From assembly GCA_030604585.1 (NCBI GenBank), contig JAUVVP010000023.1, positions 1-11,146 of the forward strand: a stretch of DNA of 11,146 nucleotides, in the 5' to 3' direction. The translations under genes and the position numbers were made by a program. Shown here piece by piece: positions 7,111-11,146 of the stretch (positions within the stretch are counted from its first letter, which is position 1; every line of letters starts with the position of its first letter). The notes under the pieces were generated by a model that had not been told where the DNA came from, ran no database searches, and worked only from the letters and a program-made list of their open reading frames with translations. The DNA is from Planctomycetota bacterium (GTDB taxonomy: Bacteria; Planctomycetota; Brocadiia; SM23-32).

Positions 7111-7161
7111 TGGTACCCCCTCGGGGACTCGAACCCCGGACTCACGGATTAAGAATCCGTC
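7111..7161 (-). tRNA. 3' half of tRNA-Lys(CUU), truncated; probable attachment site
   Basis: Read on the minus strand, 7161 to 7111 contains an anticodon stem ACGGA/TCCGT with 7-base loop TTCTTAA (anticodon CUU, Lys), a 5-base variable loop GAGTC, a perfect T-arm CGGGG-TTCGAGT-CCCCG, the acceptor 3' strand AGGGGGT, discriminator A and an encoded CCA. The 5' half is absent: the bases beyond 7161 form no D-arm, and no ACCCCCT partner lies at the right distance. The break falls just outside the anticodon stem. Such 3' halves are what tyrosine-recombinase elements leave at the end away from the intact tRNA. From the orientation, the element would lie at higher coordinates (to the right) and the intact tRNA-Lys further on. 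Confidence 0.8.
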
Positions 7162-7218
7162 TTGCGGGCACGCCAGAAGACCATATTCGGCACTCTCAGG
7201 CCTTGTTGTTTTCTCTCG

Positions 7219-7247
7219 TTGCTATCATTTCGCTGGTTTTGCTATCA
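7219..7247. repeat. Two direct TTGCTATCA repeats exactly 20 bp apart
   Basis: TTGCTATCA occurs at 7219-7227 and again at 7239-7247, a 20-bp period (about two helical turns), starting 58 bp inside the presumed element from the tRNA fragment. The spacing and location are those of arm-type binding sites of tyrosine recombinases. No integrase is present to confirm this. Confidence 0.5.
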
Positions 7248-7425
7248 CCGCTGCTGTCAGCCGGCCTAGGACACGCACCAGAGGGACCTTGGGAGATTCT
7301 TCGCCTTTTTCTCGTACTCCCAGGCGTTGGAGTGACAACGCCACAATGGTTTGTCCTCTGAGGAAGCCGAAGACAAGCAGCTCACTGTTCCGAACCCCGC
7401 CTTGCCGAACCGATTTGTTTCGGTG
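7225..7425 (-). pseudogene. Stop-to-stop coding-like frame, unidentified
   Basis: On the minus strand, between TAA 7428-7426 and TGA 7227-7225, a 66-codon frame without a proper start reads ELLVFGFLRGQTIVALSLQRL and VPLVRVLGRL in its middle. This looks more protein-like than the shadow frames. A neighbouring frame (NAWEYEKKAKNLPRSLW) also looks coding-like. Two plausible frames side by side fit a decayed gene, but I cannot name it and chance is possible. An integrase end would be expected here, yet no catalytic motif is seen. Confidence 0.2.
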
Positions 7426-7486
7426 TTACACCTCTGCGCTCTTGCCCGCCCTGGCCCGTCAAACTGTCCTGCAGGTGCTGCGCTCC

Positions 7487-7690
7487 TCAAAAAACGTCAT
7501 TGGGGGGCTCTTGCTGGTTCACCTCCTCTGCCGGAATGGAATTAGCTTTTCTGCACCAAGCAAGCCATTCCTCCACGGCGGTGCCTGGTCGGCGATCTGT
7601 GTCAGGGCCTCGGGCACCGCAGCATAGCGTCCACGGTACGCTACACGCAGGTTCCCACCGAAGCGCTGAAGGCAGCCCTCGAGGCGGTGT
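7487..7690 (-). pseudogene. Frameshifted gene remnant, unidentified
   Basis: On the minus strand from about 7690, one frame reads HRLEGCLQRFGGNLRVAYRG, then AAVPEALTQIADQ with GC-biased codons. Near 7590 the coding look moves to another frame, TAVEEWLAWCRKANSIPAEE, which ends at TGA 7489-7487. Neither frame has a start with a ribosome site. The pattern is that of a short gene broken by an indel. I recognise no family, and the helical, charged composition gives no function. Confidence 0.3.
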
Positions 7691-7872
7691 GACCGACACG
7701 AGCAGATCGAACCCCACCCGACCGCCTGTCAGGGCGAGCAACTTATGACGTGCAACAGTTCAATATAAGGTGCAGAGAGGGGGTGTTGGCCTATAGCGAC
7801 CTTTCTGGCTTCTGTCTTAACTGTAATGCCTTATTCGGCAAAGCCTTAGGACTTCTGGCGCCTACTGATCAA

Positions 7873-8039
7873 GTCCCAAGAATGTCGCACCTTTTGGGAC
7901 ATTGGTGGCGATGTGTGATCTGGAGGTCCGATTACGTAACTTATCGGACCTCAGCAGGTCGGAGGCCGCGAGCGCCCAGGCGTTACTCGCAGGCGTTGAC
8001 AACCGACCCACGCGGCCGGTGATGGCCCTGCAGCGGGCC
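7873..8039. other. Cluster of four hairpins in a gene-free stretch
   Basis: Four inverted repeats follow one another. GTCCCAAGA (7873-7881) pairs with TTTTGGGAC (7892-7900), one wobble, 10-base loop. GAGGTCCGAT (7923-7932) pairs perfectly with ATCGGACCTC (7943-7952), 10-base loop containing TACGTA. GCGAGCGC (7968-7975) pairs with GCG and CTCGC (7980-7990) around a 3-base bulge. GGCCC (8024-8028) pairs with GGGCC (8035-8039). GAGGTCCGA recurs at 8042-8050. This could be a structured RNA, protein-binding repeats or the remains of an element end. Confidence 0.35.
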
Positions 8040-8140
8040 CTGAGGTCCGACACAGGAACGATGCGTGGCAGCGCCCTGTTCCTATCCCAGGCAGCACGGC
8101 TGACGCTACGGACTGTAGGGACCGCGGGAACTCGCCTGCT

Positions 8141-8162
8141 GGCGCGACCACGTACCGGCGCC
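8141..8162 (-). terminator. Short hairpin just after the DUF362 gene stop (weak terminator candidate)
   Basis: GGCGC (8141-8145) pairs with GCGCC (8158-8162) around a 12-base loop. It begins 1 base past the stop of the minus-strand gene. The stem is only five pairs with no T-run, and it competes with a CGCC-TGCT-GGCG hairpin at 8133-8144, so termination here is uncertain. Confidence 0.2.
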
Positions 8163-8163
8163 G

Positions 8164-10926
8164 TCAGTACCCCAGTCTGTAGAAGAGCCAGCTTGCGGCG
8201 CGGTTTGCCAGGGACGGATTCTCGCCCGTGCGCACGAAGAACGTCTGCCGCAACGGCACTGTGAGCCTCCTCAGTGCTCGGATGTGCAGAGCCCTGCTCT
8301 TGTGCGGGAAGCGCGTTTCGTCCATCTGGGCGCACGCCGAGTAGAGCAGGTTGCCGAAGTGGTAGTCCGCATCCAGCCCCTTGTGCGTGAAGAGCGTCAG
8401 AGCAACGGGGACGTTCAGCCACGGCCGGTATGGATTGCCGTCACCGACCAGCCTGATCTCGGGCTTGCCGAACTCCTCCACGGCGAGTTTCATGTACTCG
8501 CTGATCATGGGATCGATGCCCATCTTCGTTGCGGCAACCCAGTCCACGGCCACCAGATCGTCCCCGCCGATGATGGTGTGCGTCCGGTTGGGTCGGGGGT
8601 CTGCGAATATCCCGAAGGGGCCGTCAGCACTCAGGTAGGCATCCACAAGGCCGAAGTGCACGGGGAAGGCGCTGAGGTACTCGATGGTCGTGTGATAGAT
8701 GCCGCGATCGCAGTGGTACTCCTTGAACTTGTCGGCCAGCGGCAGGGCACCATAGATGTTCTTCAGCGTCAGCGTGTAGTAGGCATACGCATGCGTCTTG
8801 TTCTTCGCGAACGAGATGCGGAAGTCCGCGTCCCGCCATGCGCGGGAGATCGGATGATCGCCCAGGTGCGGCCCGAGATGTCGCCGCTCGACGACATCCT
8901 CGGTCATGTCGATGATCTCATAGCCGCCGCTCCCGTCATAGCCCAGGTACTCGGCGACGTCACATACGCCTCGTCCTTCGAAGTACTCGCCGTAGGTGCT
9001 TTGAGCCTCGACCACGGATACCCTCTCCACCCCCAAGCGTCGCAGCCTTCCTGCCAGGTCGGCCACCAGCTCGGGGTCGGTGAAGGTCGAGACGTCGTCC
9101 CTGTTGTAGGCGAACATGAAGTTAGGCTTGATGACGACCGAACAGTCGGCCGTCGCTTTCCCTGTGGCGGCCAGCCTTTCCTTGACGAGTGCGTCGAACC
9201 CCGTCTCGTCCAGCACCCTGTCCAATGCGGCGAGTTTGTCCTTGCCCGCGATTGAGGCCACGGTCGCCTTCCTGTCCGAGCCAATGGCCTCAAGCCTCAT
9301 CCGGGTCATGTCCTCTTCGAGCGCAAGACACTCCGCGCCGCTCGGGTCACGGACCACTACGATGCGGCGCTGGAACACGGCAGTCGGGAAGTGGTCGTTG
9401 TTCACCTCGACAACAGGATCGCCTACCTTGACGAACAGGGAATCTGCCGACTGGTCGTCGCCTCTGCGGCCAAGCGTCGTCACCGTCAGCTCGCCGCCTT
9501 CCATCAGCATCTCTGCTGAGGAGGCGCGTTGGATGACAGCCCCCAGCCAGGCGTCCAACCGATCCTTGGCCCAGCGCTGACGTTCGTTGCGCAGCGTACG
9601 GGTGTGTATCTGGACACGGGCGGCCCGGCGTTCGGGGCGGACGGCGCAGATGTAGCCATAGAGCAGCGTGGGCTCCTTGACGTTGCGGAACACAGACCGT
9701 TCTGCCTCGCCGAAGGTCTGGGCGGCGTCGACCTCATACTGGTCGACCTCATCCTCGGGCAGTCCCTCTCCTCCTGAGCGGGTGATGGCCAGCCGCCCCG
9801 AGCGAACCGCCACCGTGTGCGGAGCAATGTGCATGCCCAGCGGCTGTGCGGAAGACAGGATCTGGCGCAGCGTGGCGGTCAACGGGGCAGACAGCTTGCC
9901 GAGGAGCTTGCTCATCACAGGGAACGGGAAGGACACGCTCCCGTAGGGATGCGCATCGAAGGTGATGTCGAGCTCCGCGTGATGCGTGGGGTGGCTCGCC
10001 GTTCCGTCGTGCATCTGCGAAAACGACATGCTATGGCCGTTCCCGATGGCGAAGAGCGGACCGCGGTAGCGATAGGTGCCGTGCTCCACGTCCAGCCGCA
10101 GCCCCTCCAGAACGCGGTCGGTGACGCAGTACCTCTCGTAGCCGCTCTCGGCGTCCCCAATGACGAGCAACACGTCCCAGAACGTCTCGCCGTCGCCCCA
10201 GGGGAACCCTCTCTCGTGCGCGCCGGACACCAGGAAGAAGGGCCGTCGACGCCCCTGGCCATCTACGACGCCGGAGAGCACCAGGTTCTCGTACTGGGTG
10301 TCATAGACAAGTCGAATGTCCTGGAGGTACTCGGTCCGCAACGCGCCGTAGGCAAATGAGGCAAAGGCACTGTAAGCAGCCGCCTTCTGCCACACGGAGA
10401 CCTGCCCAACGACCTTCATGGACGCAATGAGCGACGGACCATCCGACAGCTTGAAGCGCAGCTCACTCGCACCGTAGACGGGCGACTGGTCGTCCTCGCC
10501 GCGGTATATGACTGTGAACAGCCGGGTCATGTCCTCGACCACGTCCACCTTGCCGGGATCGTCGTGGATCTCCTTGTGACCGCGCAGGAAGTAGGCCGTG
10601 CCGGCCGCGTCCGTGAACCCAAAGGCATAGACCATCTCACGCATCCCGCTCGCAGGATCGAGCGAGAACAGGTTGAAGCGCCCGTCACGTATGGGGTACG
10701 GGCCGCCGAGCGATGAGCAGGTCACAGTTCCGGAGAGCTGTGCCCTGTGGTCGCTCACATTCAGGAAGCGACTCAGATCGTCGATAGCGATGCGCACGTC
10801 GAACCGGATGCTCGTTCCCGCCTGCTCTCCGCGCGCGGCTCCCCGGCGCGGGTCGCTCTCGCCCACTCCCAGCCAGCCGGACATCGACTCATCGAACTGC
10901 AGTCCCACGCCCTCCAGGATGCTCAT
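8164..10926 (-). CDS. Large DUF362-domain fusion protein with an N-terminal GMC/cholesterol-oxidase-accessory-like region
   Basis: 920 aa from ATG 10926, with GGGAGG 6 bases upstream, to TGA 8166-8164. Residues about 595-815 are a DUF362 domain: VVIKPNFMFAYN (597-608), FTDPELVADLAGRLRRLGVERVSVVEA (615-641), FAKNKTHAYAYYTLTLKNIYGALP (706-729), and a late VAVDWVAATKMGIDP (792-806). Residues 11-175 (FDESMSGWLGVGESD, DGRFNLF at 81-87, HKEIHDDPG 117-125, EDMTRLFTVIYRG 131-143) resemble, from memory, the beta-rich region after the GMC domain in cholesterol-oxidase-like fusion proteins; the flavin-binding domain itself is absent. Residues 200-590 are unassigned, mostly beta, with VSGAHERGFPWGDGETFWD (233-251) conspicuous. 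No signal peptide, membrane segment or CxxC iron-sulfur motif is visible, so it is probably cytoplasmic. Function is unknown; lipid or sterol chemistry is only suggested. It stands alone next to the decayed region. Confidence 0.85.
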   Translation of the reverse strand: MSILEGVGLQFDESMSGWLGVGESDPRRGAARGEQAGTSIRFDVRIAIDDLSRFLNVSDHRAQLSGTVTCSSLGGPYPIRDGRFNLFSLDPASGMREMVYAFGFTDAAGTAYFLRGHKEIHDDPGKVDVVEDMTRLFTVIYRGEDDQSPVYGASELRFKLSDGPSLIASMKVVGQVSVWQKAAAYSAFASFAYGALRTEYLQDIRLVYDTQYENLVLSGVVDGQGRRRPFFLVSGAHERGFPWGDGETFWDVLLVIGDAESGYERYCVTDRVLEGLRLDVEHGTYRYRGPLFAIGNGHSMSFSQMHDGTASHPTHHAELDITFDAHPYGSVSFPFPVMSKLLGKLSAPLTATLRQILSSAQPLGMHIAPHTVAVRSGRLAITRSGGEGLPEDEVDQYEVDAAQTFGEAERSVFRNVKEPTLLYGYICAVRPERRAARVQIHTRTLRNERQRWAKDRLDAWLGAVIQRASSAEMLMEGGELTVTTLGRRGDDQSADSLFVKVGDPVVEVNNDHFPTAVFQRRIVVVRDPSGAECLALEEDMTRMRLEAIGSDRKATVASIAGKDKLAALDRVLDETGFDALVKERLAATGKATADCSVVIKPNFMFAYNRDDVSTFTDPELVADLAGRLRRLGVERVSVVEAQSTYGEYFEGRGVCDVAEYLGYDGSGGYEIIDMTEDVVERRHLGPHLGDHPISRAWRDADFRISFAKNKTHAYAYYTLTLKNIYGALPLADKFKEYHCDRGIYHTTIEYLSAFPVHFGLVDAYLSADGPFGIFADPRPNRTHTIIGGDDLVAVDWVAATKMGIDPMISEYMKLAVEEFGKPEIRLVGDGNPYRPWLNVPVALTLFTHKGLDADYHFGNLLYSACAQMDETRFPHKSRALHIRALRRLTVPLRQTFFVRTGENPSLANRAASWLFYRLGY

Positions 10927-10948
10927 GCTTGGCCTCCCTTCCTCGACA

Positions 10949-10967
10949 GGTCGCCATGCCGGTGACC
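10949..10967 (-). other. 5'-leader hairpin near the DUF362 gene start
   Basis: GGTCGCC (10949-10955) and GGTGACC (10961-10967) form a seven-pair stem with one wobble and a 5-base loop, ending 22 bases before the ATG and close to the ribosome site. It could modulate translation, but GC-rich DNA makes such stems common. Confidence 0.25.
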
Positions 10968-10981
10968 GCCGCCAACACGCC

Positions 10982-10999
10982 GGGGGCCGCCGGGCCCCC
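10982..10999. other. Perfect GC hairpin upstream of the DUF362 gene
   Basis: GGGGGCC (10982-10988) and GGCCCCC (10993-10999) form seven G-C pairs around a GCCG tetraloop. No T-run follows on either strand. It may end a transcript from beyond the window edge, or lie in the leader of the minus-strand gene. Confidence 0.35.
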
Positions 11000-11034
11000 T
11001 ACTTCGGATCACAGATGGCCACGCCACGGCCCTG

Positions 11035-11076
11035 TAGTGACCGGGAACGGAACACGCCCGGTCGCTACCCGTTCCC
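11035..11076. other. Overlapping hairpins with possible H-type pseudoknot
   Basis: TAGTGACCGGG (11035-11045) pairs with CCCGGTCGCTA (11057-11067), eleven pairs, one being G-U if transcribed on plus. GGGAACGG (11043-11050) is perfectly complementary to CCGTTCCC (11069-11076). The loop bases AACGG (11046-11050) can therefore pair downstream of the first stem as a pseudoknot, or the second stem can replace the first. The plus-strand version pairs better than the minus, where one pair becomes A-C. The rest of 10927-11146 shows no gene I can support. Confidence 0.4.
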
Positions 11077-11146
11077 TGAGCCCAGCCTGGCGCTGAGGTG
11101 CGTCTTACGTTCAGACACGGCCTCTGCGGCAAGCTGGGAGAAGGTC

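Larger units (their letters stand above)
7162..8163. other. About 1 kb without an intact gene; eroded element DNA
   Basis: Between the tRNA fragment and the stop of the DUF362 gene no frame on either strand has a start, ribosome site and recognisable product. The DNA is visibly less GC-rich than the flanks up to about 7940, with T-rich stretches. Short minus-strand pieces look coding but are broken (7487-7690 and 7225-7425). Direct repeats, several hairpins and an imperfect palindrome are listed separately. I find no intact integrase, transposase or terminal inverted repeats. Confidence 0.6.

Noticed and set aside
7110..7361. Plus-strand frame beginning MVPPRGLEPRTHGLRIR
   Set aside because: The start is the antisense translation of the tRNA-Lys 3' half, a well-known spurious protein motif; the rest has no coding features.
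7778..7784. AGGGGGT as the missing 5' acceptor strand of the tRNA-Lys (split or intron-containing tRNA)
   Set aside because: It lies over 600 bases away with no D-arm beside it; the anticodon arm is intact, unlike known tRNA introns.
7750..8022. 90-aa plus-strand frame in the gene-free stretch
   Set aside because: It crosses the hairpins and palindrome, lacks a ribosome site, and its codon use and composition do not look coding.
7862..8422. 186-aa minus-strand frame overlapping the end of the DUF362 gene
   Set aside because: It lies in another frame over a real gene and continues into hairpin-rich non-coding DNA, with no ribosome site or motifs.
8284..9255. 323-aa plus-strand frame opposite the DUF362 domain
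   Set aside because: Antisense shadow; the minus-strand DUF362 motifs are unmistakable.
1..11146. CRISPR array, rRNA genes, intact insertion sequence or integrase
   Set aside because: No regularly spaced repeats, rRNA-like segments, transposase motifs or recombinase catalytic motifs were seen on either strand.

Overview
The window is GC-rich bacterial DNA with GC-biased third codon positions. Large secreted glycosidases ending in carbohydrate-binding modules, a secreted spermidine-synthase-fold protein, an MttB-family methyltransferase and a DUF362 protein together recall environmental Planctomycetota and similar phyla such as Armatimonadota or Hydrogenedentota. This is an inference from gene content; no rRNA or marker gene fixes the lineage.

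Left block, plus strand (1-4544): the probable tail of an upstream gene, an exported spermidine-synthase-like protein (64-1029), then a multidomain secreted glycoside hydrolase. The hydrolase is split by one in-frame TGA at 1887-1889 into an N-terminal beta-sandwich part (1125-1889) and a TIM-barrel/Ig/CBM part (1902-4544). The two halves share one frame and the second has no ribosome binding site, so this is best read as one 1139-codon gene with an internal stop. A strong hairpin (4547-4586) separates this block from the convergent next one.

Middle block, minus strand (6980 down to 4603): a 64-codon small gene broken in a six-G run, a perfect -10 hexamer, an MttB/trimethylamine-methyltransferase-superfamily gene (no pyrrolysine codon), a 35-codon leader ORF with a near-perfect Shine-Dalgarno, and a VOC/glyoxalase-fold gene whose start overlaps the leader stop (TGATG).

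Scar region (7063-8163): the 3' half of a tRNA-Lys(CUU) with encoded CCA, cut inside the anticodon stem, lies at 7111-7161. It looks like the far attachment site of an integrated element. It is followed by two TTGCTATCA repeats exactly 20 bp apart, about 1 kb with no intact gene but with broken minus-strand frames, and a cluster of hairpins. I read this as the eroded end of an integrative element.

Right block, minus strand (10926 down to 8164): a 920-aa protein whose C-terminus is a DUF362 domain and whose N-terminus resembles the accessory region of cholesterol-oxidase-like GMC fusion proteins. Its upstream region (10927-11146) holds several hairpins, including one that could fold as an H-type pseudoknot. 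The best candidates for something undescribed are the split glycosidase, the 920-aa fusion, the tRNA-derived scar with its repeats, and the coupled leader ORF.
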